64,000 bases of DNA, from NCBI RefSeq assembly GCF_036370855.1, contig NC_088106.1:32006501-32070500 (forward strand). The letters are read 5' to 3'. The stretch comes from Dromaius novaehollandiae (lineage: Eukaryota; Chordata; Aves; Casuariiformes; Dromaiidae). Positions 1 through 12,044 of the stretch are shown here, piece by piece. Under the pieces are notes generated by a model. The model did not search any database. It had not been told where the DNA came from and worked only from the letters and a program-made list of their open reading frames with translations. Position 1 is the stretch's first letter. Each line of letters begins with the position of its first letter. The position numbers and the translations under genes are program-made.

Positions 1-3000
1 GGGGTTGCTGTTTGGAAGCTGTTAACTAAACTGAAATATTTAGGCTTTGGTTAGAATCTTGGAAAGAAAATGTTACATCTCTGAATGTACCTCGTATTAG
101 TACCTTCATTGTTCTATAAATTTGCTTTAACGAGGTCTTGGAAGAAAAATGCTAGAACTGAGTGTGTTCTGCAAGCTGCTGCAGACTGCTTTCCCTCTTG
201 GTAGGGGATTCCCAGCCCCCAGCAGTGATCTGGTGATGGAGTGGCTTCAGGGTGAGTCAGGATCAGTTCACTGAGCCACTGGAAAACAAATGTGGGAAGA
301 GAGGCAGAAGCTGTTATTTCTGGGTTGGATTCCTCAGTAGAGGGGTTGAAGGAGCATGCAGTTAGCACAATTACACCTTTAATAGATTTGCAGTCAGATT
401 TGATGAAACAATGTGAGGCTGCACCTTTGGGAAAACAAGTGGAAATACATTAAGTTTATAGGGATTTAGTACAAATACTACTAAAATTTTGTTTGACTGT
501 ATTTTAAGTTGTTAAATAATTATAATGAGTAGTAGATTTCAGTTAATTCCTGTAAGGAAAAACTGGATCTCTGAAGTACAAAAAGCACGTGATCCTAGCT
601 TACATACATTATAGCTACTTCCGTCAATGGAAATTTTCTTAACCTACTGTCTCCAGAATAAATCTGCTCTTGTCATATTCCGTGCTCTTAGAGTAGATGA
701 ATCAAACAATCTTTATGAATGTGCTTAGAGGTGTTTTAAAAATATATGTATATCCCAACAAAATTACATATTGTTTCATTATGCTTGAAGTATGTTTGAG
801 GGATAATTCAGGAACCACAACTTAAGGTCTTCCCTTCCATTATGTATTATTGGAATTAAAGTGGAAGTAGGTAGGATTTGTAGGTACAGATCAAGTGGCC
901 TGGTGACTTTTCAAATCTGCGGTTCAGAAATTCAGGGTTAGAAAAATGGTTATTTTAGAATGATTATTTGGGCATCTGGAAGTGTTTAAAATTTAACAGT
1001 GAACACAGCCTTGATCTGCTTACCTGCAATGCTTACATATAGGTAGGGGGAACAAGCTAGCTTTTTCCTCTCTCTCTCTCTTCTTACATGTGTCATGAGC
1101 AAGGAGCTTACTTCACCTTATTTAACAAGGTTAAAACTCATGAAGTAAAAGGTAGAAAAAGAGAACGTTGTATTAAGAACAACAAAAGCAGGTAGTAGAA
1201 ACCGTCAAATTTAAGTGAACTATGGGGGGGAGTGGCTATCGACAGGAGATGGTATAACAGGGCATAAACTAAATTTGGAGCTCTGCTGGCTAGCAATGTT
1301 TGAAAAGCTCTAATTTAAGGTAGGGAGGATTCCCTTAGGTGAGATGGGGTAATAGCTTTTCAATTCTAGAGGTTATTGCCAGTCATAGTAATACCTTGAA
1401 CAAATGAGCTGCAATTAATTCCTCTGAGGCTTGGAACAAGAAAAGTGACATAATACTGTATAGTAGAGTTAAGTTTAAGGTTTGGAAGAGGATGATACAG
1501 GAAAAAAAAAGTTGCAGGTTTAAAAACAGCAAAATTGTGAAATCCAAAGAAGCCATATGAAAATAAGCCAACCGCCTAATTTTCAGATGTAGTTATCATG
1601 CAGTTGTCCTCAGGTTTTTATTCTTTGTAAGTTTCCATCAATATAAAAGAGCAAAGATCATCCTAAAAGTGTGTCAGTTAGATGAAGACTTATCATTTGC
1701 TTATTCTAGTGCCAATTCTATGATGATTTCTTCAAAACCTAGTGTCTCTAAAAACTAGGGTCGGGGTGGGGGGATAGCTTTGGAGTATGTTTCTGGGCAA
1801 GATCTTTCTCCCTGCTGCTTTCTTCCTGCTCCCAAAGCATCATACGTTTCTTCTGTTTTCTTCACTATTAGATACTCTCTCTCTGGACCTTACCCCTTCT
1901 GTTTAGACTGAATTTGTCAAGAGTGTAATGTTTTGGAAATTAAGTATTTTTCTCAAATAGTTTTGGTTTTATCACTCCTTCAGATCTTGTTTTTTATAAA
2001 GTTTAAGAAAAGTTTGAAAACTACTTGTGATTAAATTAATACACGAGACTTCAGAACTCATCTCAGGATTTTTATGACGTAATGAGCTTTAGGATAAATT
2101 TAGTATTTGTGACAAAGAAGTTCTCAGTACTTGCACTAACCTTTGCAGGTGTAGTAAATGAGGTGTTTATAGTTTAATGGAGCTGATCACACGTTTTGAC
2201 AAAGAATATGGCTGTGACCAACTTCGTTTTATTTCTGTGGCTCTCAGTGTTGAAAATCTGCTTCATCCTGCAAGTGCCTCCTCCTCCCCCAGTGGTATAT
2301 GGTGGGCAATTGTACATAGCTAGACTTCATTCTGAGTGGTATAGAAGTGGTTTAAGCAAAACTAAAATCTGATTTAGCAAATGGATTTTTAAATGTTTGG
2401 TACTTTTTTCTATTAGTGGTACTATTGGTACTATTTCTATTACTGAGAATTTCAAAAGAAGTTGTGTTCAAATTTTAAGAAACATTACCTAGATAAAACA
2501 AATAGTTTTGAACAAATTCTGTGTCTCTCTTTAGTCATTGTCAAGACTTGACCCATGATTTAGAACTTAGTCTCTTTCTAAAAAGATGTGGCCAAATAGA
2601 TGAGATTTCTGCTGAATTTTAAATTTCCTCTAATACCTTGAAGTAAATAATACCTTCTGGTGTGTTCAAACTAAAAGTTGAAGCCATTGTGACTGAATTT
2701 AGCATTGCGTTGATTAAAAATAGAAAAATTGAAAAGGATAATTAGGTTATATCATTACCAAAGTAGATTACAAGGAAACAATAAAGGAGATGGGATGCTT
2801 TTCCAGAGCATTACTTTGGTTTTGCACAGAACTGTATTTTCAGTCTGTGGAAAATCATATTTTACTTGGAAGTGTGAACCCTGCATGTGTAATCACACTC
2901 GTGCGGGCAAAGTAGATGTGAGTTTTAAAACTAGGCCTTCTAAACTGTGAGAACGTCGCAAAACAGTAACACAATCGTAAGTCAATGAATGAAAGCTACT

Positions 3001-3404
3001 CTGCTTTCTGCATTCAAAAAGCACATCAGTTAGCCTCTGACCATAGTAGGGACTTATTTTTACTGAAGTCATTTCTTGCTGATTTTGTCTCAAGTATGTG
3101 GCTGATGAATTGCAAAATACTTGAATTTCTTAATGCCAGAATTGATGAGTAAGTCTTTAGTTGGTCCATTGTACACTTGATATTAAATGTAGGCATAAAT
3201 AGTGAATTCAGTTACTTAGTACTAAGTTAAATTGAATTGACTGAATCTGTTTATAAAATATTAGGAAAGTCAGTAGATTCAATTCTTGAACTGCATATAT
3301 AGTCAAAGTCCACAAAATCTTTTTTTTTTTCTAGTTTCAGTTTTGGCACTAGATTTTATCCTGGAGTTTTTAAATATTCTTCATCCTGTTCTTTTTCTAT
3401 TAAG
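1..3404 (+). other. TRA2B intron 1 (3' part)
   Basis: AT-rich intronic sequence running up to the poison-exon acceptor. It contains a short CT-repeat near 1068-1081. All ORFs are short and lack recognisable domains. The intron ends in a pyrimidine-rich tract and AAG at 3402-3404. I see no exon in it. Confidence 0.8.
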
Positions 3405-3682
3405 GTTAATGTTGAAGAAGGAAAATGCGGAAGTCGCCATTTGACAAGTTTTATAAATGAGAATTATTTGAAGCTCAGGAATAAGTGAAGCTGAAATTTG
3501 AAAAAAAAGAAAGTGAATGCATGCTAATTATCAGACCAGAAGTCCCACTTATAGAATATTGAGCAATTTGTGTGAAGTGGGGAAGATGAAAGAAGTCAGA
3601 ATTTGAAACGGAAGAATGAAGAAAAGGAATAAAAATGAAGTTAAGATAAGAAGTAATCTGGAATCTGAAAGCACTACGCTAA
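3405..3682 (+). promoter_or_regulatory. TRA2B: TRA2B poison exon (autoregulatory cassette exon II)
   Basis: A 278-nt segment bounded by a pyrimidine tract plus AAG acceptor and a GTAATT donor. It is packed with GAA, AGAA and GGAA motifs (for example near 3414-3425, 3588-3600 and 3609-3650), the sequence class TRA2B itself binds. Read in phase 0 after the 12-codon exon 1, it meets TGA at 3486-3488, with further stops after it, so inclusion truncates the protein. In mammals this exon is among the ultraconserved elements: TRA2B promotes its inclusion to lower its own level. Its size and position between exon 1 and the first RS exon fit. That the exon works the same way here is inference from the family. 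Confidence 0.92.
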
Positions 3683-3937
3683 GTAATTACTAGTCTGTTT
3701 ATGTGTCCCTGTATATTTTGCTAAACATGCATGCATTATCTGTTTAATAGCAAAACTATATGCAGGGTAAAGAAGTGTCTACCAGGGAAAGACTTCTTAA
3801 AAATCTAGGCAGTTCTAATTCCAACTGCCCGGACACATAGATATGAATTTTTACCATTTATTTCACTGGAGCTTGTTTACAGACTTTAGGTAAACCAGAA
3901 ATTGTGTACAAATTAGGCTTTCAATATCTGCGTGCAG
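3683..3937 (+). other. Short intron between poison exon and first visible coding exon
   Basis: A 255-bp intron from GTAATT to a TGCAG acceptor. It is AT-rich. Flanks of the mammalian poison exon are also strongly conserved, so this may carry splicing-control sequence, but no single motif stands out. Confidence 0.75.
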
Positions 3938-4071
3938 GAATCCCGTTCTGCTTCCAGAAGCGGAAGTGCTCATGGGTCTGGCAAGTCGGGGAGGCACACT
4001 CCTGCAAGATCTCGATCTAAGGAGGACTCAAGGCGTTCCAGGTCAAAATCTAGATCCAGGTCTGAATCCAG
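3938..4071 (+). CDS. TRA2B: TRA2B coding exon 2: start of RS1 domain
   Basis: 134 nt after a GTGCAG acceptor and before GTGAGT. It encodes [20 protein letters not shown] followed by a TPARSRSK segment and dense RS dipeptides, about residues 13-57 of the full protein. It ends with two bases of an Arg codon. The RS1 domain is phosphorylated by SR-protein kinases and mediates protein-protein contacts in splicing complexes. Recalled human TRA2B has Ala where GKSGRH has its second Gly. Skipping of exons in this part of the gene gives RS1-less isoforms in mammals. Confidence 0.96.
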
Positions 4072-5809
4072 GTGAGTTTACTTCTTTTACCTCTTCCTCC
4101 TCTTCGCAAGTCAGATGTCTTTGGATTGTTATGGCAGAGATGAACTGAAGTCTAATTTAGCGCATTCTGTTGCCAAAGGTAACTGGTGATCTATGAACAC
4201 TGAATACAAAGGGGCATGTGTGGTTTCCGTTTTGAAAAGCCGAATCAAGTTAGGTCTTCTTTTTGAGGACCTTTTTTTGAGAAGTTGTGTGCTACATAGG
4301 CTTGCATCTTTACTGATGTAGTTTGTAGGAGACCTGCCTTTTAAGTTTAAGCCTTAAAATAATGGCTGGTTTCTTTGGTGTGAAGTGTTAGGTGCTCTAT
4401 ATCTTTGTGCTTTAAGAGAAATGAATGCATCTACAGATTTTTCTTTTACAGGCCACAGTAATGTTACGGGTTTTTTTACTGCAAGCGATAATGTTTTCAA
4501 ACTAGTAGCTGGTATGTTTCTGCCAAAAAAAAGAAGCAGTAGACATAAATGTGAATTGCAACAGCTCTCTTTCTTACCTTCAAAATACATATTCATCTGA
4601 AAATTAATAGGCTGAAAAACTGTAAAATTTAGTGTGTTTCCTAGCTCTCAAAAGTTGTGGAGAAAGTAGCTTTTTGCATTTGTTGCATGGCAACAGAAGT
4701 GGACACTGTGAAGGTGCATTATGACTGTATTAAGAATCCTTTTATTTATCTGCCAAATAAGCTGTACATACAGAATTCCTCTTGAAACTGTTAAGGAACT
4801 TCTCACTGAGTGATAAACTATGCTCATAGTCTAAAAATAAGATAATCCACAGATGTCATTGTGCTAGCCACTTAACATTCAATTTACTAGATATGTCCTC
4901 TAAAAGGTGCATGCTCAATATCTATTTAAAAAGAATGAATGGAAAGGCAACAAAACTTGTAAGTGGGTGAATGATGTCATTTGTATTAAGAGCTTAAATA
5001 ATTCAGTGCTGACTAAGCAAGGAAATGAGTGTTCTTTTGCTTATTTGTAAGCATTCAGAGGAAAAAAAAATCAGATTTCAGTAGTGGGTTTTCCTGTTAA
5101 GCTGTTCACAATATGTTTTTGTGCATAAACACTGAAGTAGGCTTGCCAAAATAAGAAGGCTAGGGTCAGGGTGGGGGAAAGATGACAGTTTTGAAAGACA
5201 TTCCATTAGCAATAACCCATGATAGAAAATACTATCAAGTACTGTGTTTAGCTCTGCTCATAAGAGCAGAATTGATCTAGCAGGAGCCAAGGAGTATATC
5301 GCAAGTGTAGCCTGACTGCATGTTGAGATGAGAGCTGATACAGATTATCTCACCTTTGCTGGCCACCTCTGAACACCTGGTTTTCCTTTAGGTGGAAACT
5401 GGGTGGTGCAGTGGCAGGGAGACAGCTGCAAGATATTCCAGTTGATCCTGCAGTCAGTATTGCAGGCTCAGAGTACAGCAGTGCTGCAGTTTGGGGAGCT
5501 AATAAAGTTAAACATAATTGTGTATAGTATGAAGGCCTTTTTATGAGAAGGTAAATACTTGGGAATTTTGACAGAGGAATGGGCATGTTTTTTCTCTGTA
5601 CTTCAGGCCCAGTCGTAATGGTCAAATTATGCACTTGACAATTCCTATAGTAGAAGAATGAAAATGTCAAACTAAATACTTGGTATTTGTATTTTAAAAA
5701 TTATAATTTAAAATAATATATTGAATGATTATAACTTAAATATTTTATAATAAATAATGCTTTACTTAGTATGAAACTAGAGTGACATGGGGAACTGCTA
5801 GTAGTGAGA

Positions 5810-5975
5810 GATTCGTAGGATAATTCAAGAGGACCAAAACCTTGCTTGAAGCAGTCAGCTATGGGCTCAGACCATGTTGCTTTATGCAGCCAGCTTCTGA
5901 AAATCTCTAAGGATGGAGACATACACGACCTCTTTGGGCAGCCTTTTACCTTCTAAAACCACAAGCATGTCAGGG
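5810..5975 (-). mobile_element. Degenerate CR1 LINE 3' fragment
   Basis: The + strand reads as the complement of a CR1 3' region: a phrase like 'tctctaaggatggagac' is followed by 'acctctttgggcagcc', the counterpart of the end of the CR1 reverse-transcriptase ORF seen in many bird copies. It is heavily diverged, with no intact ORF. Ends are approximate. Confidence 0.55.
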
Positions 5976-8383
5976 CCTAGCCCGGCGTGTTCTAGGCACC
6001 TTAATCCATAATCCGTAGAGTTTTATTGCTCTTCTTTTAAAGCCTTGTATTTCACTTGCAAAATACCCAGGATATTATGTAAGAATGCAGACACAGGTTG
6101 TATACAATGCTGAAAGAAGCAGACACAAGATCTGGAAATCCAAAGTCCTGGCACTGTAATGTATTTTTTTAAACAAACTGGGCAAACTGGTAGCTCTTAC
6201 GAGAAATTGCCCTTTCAATAATATCCTTGCAGCTGCAGGTTCAGTGGTTTTCTTGAACATCAGGAAAAGCTTATGACTGCCATGGTTTCCTGAGCATCTA
6301 ACAGCCATCCTGAAAATGTCTATGGCTGAAAATACTAGAAGTGTATTGCAGAGTTGGAATGGATTTGTTAGAATTGTAGTCTTGTGTCAAGGCACACATT
6401 TAGAATCAACATACTTAGGTCTGTTTTCAGTGCTGTCACGCATTTGGATGTGATCGTGAGCAGGTCGTGTCAATCTTGGTTCTGACCGGAGAAGTAATTT
6501 TGTGAGAATTTTCATATTTATTGGTGGTTTCTGTTGCAAATGCATTTTCTGAATCACTGGTATTATAAATTTTGATCTGGGAGCAAATCTGTATCCTTTT
6601 ATATTTATCAGTTGGAGCTTGGGCATATTTGATTAAGAAATTCAAAGCTGCTTTTTATTGAAGCTTCCTCAGTAGTATAGGGGAAACCCTCTGCAAGCAT
6701 TTTTTTATTATTAATTTTTTTTTGGCTGGTTCTGTATGTTCTTAAAGTCTAAACACTCCTCAACAGAGGAATAGGGTTTTCACCTGTGGTGGTTTTGCAG
6801 CAAAGGAGAGTAACAGCAGTAGCACTTAGCATTTAAGGCACTGTATGTAAGCAATACCTATTCAAAATAAGTGTTGTTCTTTCAGATAGCAGTTTGTCTA
6901 GCTTAGAAGCGTTCAGTTCTTGTTCTTTGTGATGGATACATTTTAAAACCTGGAACATAAGTTCTGTGTTTGTCTTCACATGAGCTTTTTCAATGTCAAA
7001 GGATAAAATGTGGCCGTACACAGGTGCTGAGCTTCGTATTTGTTTGGCATTTCATTGTCTTTCTGTACTGCCTTTCTTGCCTCATTTGGGAGTTCAGTCA
7101 CTTTCTTCTCCTTTCTGTTGCCAAAAAAAAACATAAGGCTTTTTCTTTCTAAATACACTGTTATAGGTAAGTGTTGTAATGGGATGAGTTGAACAGGAGT
7201 TAGTCTGTTTCCCTAAAACACATGTATATGTTTCAAGTTGAGGAAAATATGGGACTAGGTGGCTCAGTCCTGAAAGGGTTGGAAATACTTTTTTTTTAAG
7301 GAGGCTCGTAACTTGAAGAATGTCATGCAGTTTGGCTGTCTGGTGGACACCTAGTGAGAAATTCTGGCAATGGGAGCTGTTAAATGCTCAGGAGAGTAAA
7401 AACTGGTCCAGGTTAAGGACTTCCATCATGCCAGTGTAGCAGTTGGTTACTCTGAAACATGATTCTGCTTCTAATCTCAGTAATATTTCTTCCCTTGTCA
7501 TCCTTCTACTTTGTGGAGGCTTTTTGAGGCACCAGTGAGTCTGAAGGCTAGCAGTTTGTGACTAAGAGCGTCCTGTGTTCCCGCCCCCAAAATATTACAT
7601 TGTTAAATGCACTTCCTAGCCTTGCAGTACTTTTCTTTGTAAATGTTGTGTAGCATGCAAGTTGTTCAGTGAGTGTGAGCAGCAGGCAAAGCTCAGGAAT
7701 GTTATTACATTCTAAGTGTTCTACCTGCTCAGCTTCTAAACTAAGGATCAACTGTATTTTGAAGGGCTGAAGGCTTAGTGGAGCTAATTGAAGTGTTTTA
7801 TGACCTCATGTCTGCAGACCTAGTGCAGTCGGAAAACATTTCTGGAACCTTTCAGAAGAGAAGTGGGCAGAAATTAGTGAGCAGTTGCACCTTTGCCTGA
7901 ATACACTACAAGTTTGAACGTGTAAAACTAGCTTACACATGCAGCTGATGTTAAGTAACTGTTAAAATACTAGAATGTGGATAAACCTACTACCACTTTG
8001 TTATAAAGGCTTAATCTCTTGAATCCTGTTGAACTCTGTTTTGGACGTATTTCACAAGCTTCTGTGCTTTTGATTGTCCTGTGTAAAAAGTATATTTGCC
8101 CTTTAGTTTCATTAAGAGCTGTGTTATTCTGAGTGCTAGAATAAGCACCTCTGCAATTGGGGATCTTCTATATGAAGACACAGTTTATTCCTCTTCCCTT
8201 TCTCTCTTAGGGCTTTAAGACAGCCACTGCAGTCTATTTTGTTTTTAATTAAATGCTACTGTAAATGCTGTGATTATTCTAAGCATATACTGTTTCAAAC
8301 CAAGATAACCTTATTAGAGAAAACTAGAAACTATTAGGGAGTTGAAAGCTAAAAGCTAGTTGTAATGAAAGTTGAGGTTGCTT

Positions 8384-8402
8384 CCCCCCCCCCCCTTTTT
8401 TT
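8384..8402. repeat. C12-T7 homopolymer tract
   Basis: Twelve consecutive C followed by seven T inside the TRA2B intron. It is a pyrimidine tract without an adjacent AG acceptor, so probably a slippage-prone simple repeat rather than a splice signal. Confidence 0.85.
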
Positions 8403-8620
8403 CATTAATAGAAATGCTCTGAGAGCATCTGCAGTAATCTAATTGTAAAGGTGACTGATAAAAATTGGTTACCTTTGTCTTCTGGAATACAACTTAATCA
8501 TGTGGTACTGCAAGTTCTTAGAAAATGGTTTGGGCTTTTGTTTTTGAATATCTGACTATTTTTTGCTTTTTGAAAGGTTTGAAAAACTGTAGCTTTATTT
8601 ATTGTAAATCCTTCTTGCAG

Positions 8621-8783
8621 ATCTAGATCGAGGAGGAGTTCTCGTAGACACTACACAAGATCACGCTCTCGTTCCCGTTCTCATAGGAGATCCAGAAGTA
8701 GGTCTTACAGTCGGGATTATCGGCGACGACACAGTCACAGCCATTCACCCATGTCTACTCGCAGACGTCATATTGGAAACAGG
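8621..8783 (+). CDS. TRA2B: TRA2B coding exon 3: rest of RS1 domain
   Basis: 163 nt after CTTCTTGCAG and before GTAGGT. It completes the split Arg codon and encodes alternating RS and RR motifs, then [16 protein letters not shown] and [11 protein letters not shown], about residues 57-111. The ATG at 8751 (MSTRRRH) is in frame and could start an RS1-less product when upstream exons are skipped, as described for a short mammalian TRA2B isoform. The recalled human sequence has Val where this has Ile (RHIGNR). Confidence 0.97.
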
Positions 8784-9327
8784 GTAGGTCTGTTACAGAA
8801 GTAGGTGACTCATCCCTAGTCTTGAATGCATCTTAAAATTGGTAAATTCAGTCATCAGAGCTTTCCAGAAAAACATTCTGCTCTTAAGAAATTAAGTCAT
8901 TTGTCTCAGCTTCCAATTGCAAAGTAAAACCACTTTCCTGGTAAGCTAGTGAATGGTAGTAAAATGCGATTACAGAAGAGCTGTATCCTTATTCTGAAAA
9001 TCTTTCTGTAAACTTGAGAACCTGCATGCGGTTTGACTGCTTTTCATCCCCTCTGCTTTGTTGGTATAGCAGAATAAGTATTAAGTTTGACTCTTCAGGT
9101 ACTGATTTGATCAGATTTAATTTTATAGCTTGAAAAACAAAATTATGGAACTTTATGATTTACTACAATAAACTTTAAGAAAGCTCTAGCAGAAAAATTA
9201 AGGTCTATTTGAAAGATACGGTTGAGATCGATTTTTCAGTTTGACTTTTATTTACCTTGGATCTCCATAAATTAGCAATGTCTGGAGTTTAAGATTGGGG
9301 AGGAGGGGGTATTTTGGTGTTTGGGGG

Positions 9328-9330
<3 letters not shown>

Positions 9331-9358
<28 letters not shown>
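9331..9358. repeat. (TG)14 microsatellite
   Basis: Uninterrupted TG dinucleotide run, extended by imperfect GT-rich sequence to about 9410. Likely polymorphic in length. Confidence 0.95.
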
Positions 9359-9685
9359 GTTTTTGTTATTGTCGTTTGTTTTGTGTGTGGGTGTGTTTTG
9401 TTTTTGTTTTTCAAATGCCTTTAGAAAGGAAGGGGAAATGTTTATCTCTTCTTGATTAGAAAGACTAGAAAATTAAAACATTTAATGAAGGCACCACCAA
9501 GACAGTTCTTAACTAAATGAGGGCATGCAAGCCAGCTTACTTTTAGCTGCTTACAGCCTCAGGTGACTGAGAGCAGTGTGGATCACTCTAAAGTTGGGGA
9601 GGGTGATAAATGACACAAATGAAGAGGTGATCCAGACCCATCCATTATATTCAGCAGTCACCAGCTAGTATGGGAAAAGTGTGTG

Positions 9686-9722
9686 GAGTGTGTGTGTGTG
9701 CATATATATATATATAGATATA
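9686..9722. repeat. (TG)n(TA)n compound microsatellite
   Basis: A TG run turning into a TA run with one interruption (TAGATATA). It lies about 250 bp upstream of the RRM exon acceptor. Confidence 0.85.
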
Positions 9723-9972
9723 TTTTAAAAGTACCATTTTTTACCATTTTTGTGCTATTGCTGTAGTTGCTACAGTATGCTAAGAAATGAAAGGTGTTTT
9801 TGTGAAAGGAGGTTGTATATCTGTATATCTTTTCATAAATGTGTCTACTTGCAAGTTAAACTAACAAATTGCAGCAGTGTAGGCTTTTTTTTTTTTTGGT
9901 GGACTCAAATTTGTGAAATATTTTGTATTGCAAATTAAGCAATTTTGTTCTAATAGATATTTCTTCCTTTAG

Positions 9973-10161
9973 GCAAATCCTGACCCAAATTGTTGTCTTG
10001 GTGTGTTTGGGTTGAGCCTGTACACCACAGAAAGGGATCTGAGAGAAGTTTTCTCCAAGTATGGTCCAATTGCTGATGTTTCCATTGTGTATGACCAGCA
10101 ATCTCGGCGTTCAAGAGGATTTGCGTTTGTGTACTTTGAAAACGTCGAGGATGCTAAGGAA
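9973..10161 (+). CDS. TRA2B: TRA2B coding exon 4: core of the RRM
   Basis: 189 nt (63 codons, phase 0 at both ends) after CCTTTAG and before GTAGGT, about residues 112-174. It contains the RNP2 element LGVFGLSL, then [19 protein letters not shown], and the RNP1 element RGFAFVYF with the conserved aromatics that stack on RNA bases. This domain recognises the GAA-type core in target exons. The only recalled change from human is FENVDDAKE to FENVEDAKE. Confidence 0.98.
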
Positions 10162-11928
10162 GTAGGTTGGAGTAGAGAAAGAATGTCATATTTACTGTGT
10201 TCTCAGTTGCTGGGGTGTAACAGGATGTAGCCTGGGAAGCTCACTGTTCCACCTTTGAAATAGTACAGGAATCTTTTTGCATTCATGCCTTCTAAATGTT
10301 TGACATAGTCATAATGCAAACTAATGCTAAGCAAACTTCTGTCACCTGAAAAGGAAGGACCTGCTTGTCTAAGCATTATTTCAAGTAGTGTGTTGATAAC
10401 AGATGTAGTCTTGTGCAAAGGGATTAGTTGCAGAAACTGTTTTTATTTTCCAACTTTTACTTAAAACTCCTCTCTTCACTGGTAGCTTTCACTGTGGTGG
10501 TAGTGCACATGGATAAATTGTGAATTGGGATTCTTTGAGATTAAAAAAAGTGCCCTTTGTCAGCAGTTTCTCCGGATTCCTAAATCTGGATGGAAAGCAA
10601 ATACGTAGAATGTGTGGTAGAGGATATCTTGAAAACTGTGTTCAAGATCACATGTTCCAGGCCACTGTTTTCTCTTCTCTGCCTTCTCAGGGCTTAAAAT
10701 GTCTTCAGCACCTTATCATAAACTTCAAAATCTTCATTTAAGTGATCAAAATCTACTGTGTACCAGAGGAAAGAGTGTAAGGGCATGGACACTGGTCCCT
10801 ATGCAGGCTGAGTAGTTGTATAATTCACCAAAGCAAACTTCAACCTAGCCATAGTGCAAACTATGTCAACAGGAAGAAGAAAATAGAGACACAAATTCCC
10901 TCCAGTTTAACTGTGAGATGAAAGTTCCTTCCTAAGCTCAAGTTTGGTGATCTTTTTAATGTTGAGCATGTTCAAAGTGCACCACGCTGGCACGTAAGTT
11001 TCTCCAATGCTCAAGTGCACCGTAGGAGCATTAACGTGCATTCTGACTTCTGATGCTTCAGAGAAGTCTAGGGGGGAAGAGGAGGCATCTTTTCTGAAAG
11101 GCCAGGCAGAATACTTCAGTGCCTTCCTGGTCCCTGCAAGTGATCTTTGGAAACACTAAAGCATCAGATGAACTTTAATAGTATCAATACTGCATAGGGA
11201 GTTTTGGGATTTTTTGTTTACAAGTAGTACAGAATGAACAGGGAAGGGAACTTGCCAGCTATAGAATTCTGCACTTGAGCCTGCTCTTGAAAGGCATTGG
11301 GCTGATGGGTTGTAATCAGCCTTACATTCTGCATGAATTCAGTCTGTTACAAACTGCAGTGTCTTTTATCAAACTTGGCTGGAAGGCCTCCATGTTAGGT
11401 TGAAACTTTGTATGCAGGTTCTGCTACCTGACAGAAAAAATGATGACTTTTTTCTTCATGTGCGTTTTATTTATGACTTGAATATGATCATAGCCAAGGT
11501 CACAGTAGAACTTGAGGATATATTTGAGGAAAAAACTTACTTGACATACAGCGCTAGTCTATTGTTAACTTAATGTGCTTCATGTTCCATGGTGGAGTAG
11601 TTGCACCTTCCCACATGTGCATATACACAGGTGTCTCTTAATCATGTAAGATACAGAGGTACTAAAATTACTGTTAAATTATGTTTCTTTCAGGCGTTTC
11701 ATGATATGTAAGTCATATTTTAAACACTTACTGAAGCTTATTTCCAGTTGTCCTAGATGTCCTTGAAGCGTGGGTTCAGTGTTAGGTACCAGGCATAAGT
11801 GAAATTTAGACTTGAATCTTAATTGAGCTATTTTAAGACTTCTCTTAGTATTGGAGACAGTAGTTAGAAACTTTTGTTGGTATTAGAGTTTAAACCTACA
11901 GCTAATTGTATTCTATCATTCTGCGTAG
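10162..11928 (+). other. TRA2B intron within the RRM
   Basis: 1.77 kb, GTAGGT to CTGCGTAG. No recognisable repeat or exon. Several short ORFs are chance shadows. Confidence 0.8.
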
Positions 11929-12044
11929 GCTAAAGAACGTGCCAATGGAATGGAGCTGGATGGAAGAAGGATTCGGGTAGACTTCTCCATAACAAAAAGA
12001 CCTCACACGCCTACCCCTGGTATCTACATGGGAAGACCCACTTA
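11929..12044 (+). CDS. TRA2B: TRA2B coding exon 5: end of RRM and linker
   Basis: 116 nt, about residues 175-213. It encodes [20 protein letters not shown], the last helix and strand of the RRM, followed by [18 protein letters not shown] and two bases of a Tyr codon. The TPTP linker carries the conserved phosphorylation-type Thr-Pro sites of TRA2 proteins. Donor GTAAGT. Confidence 0.97.

Larger units (their letters stand above)
4072..8620 (+). other. TRA2B intron after coding exon 2
   Basis: 4.5 kb of AT-rich intron. It holds a CR1 remnant (about 5,810-5,975) and a C12-T7 tract (8384-8402) about 220 bp before the next acceptor. Small ORFs here show no family features. Confidence 0.85.
8784..9972 (+). 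other. TRA2B intron with TG and TA microsatellites
   Basis: 1.19-kb intron. It contains a (TG)14 run at 9331-9358, a GT-rich stretch to about 9410, a second TG/TA repeat at 9686-9722 and an eleven-T tract near 9887. The acceptor is CCTTTAG. No exon is seen. Confidence 0.85.

Noticed and set aside
1720..1800. C-box-like TGATGAT in TRA2B intron 1 (snoRNA candidate)
   Set aside because: No D box or terminal stem at the required spacing.
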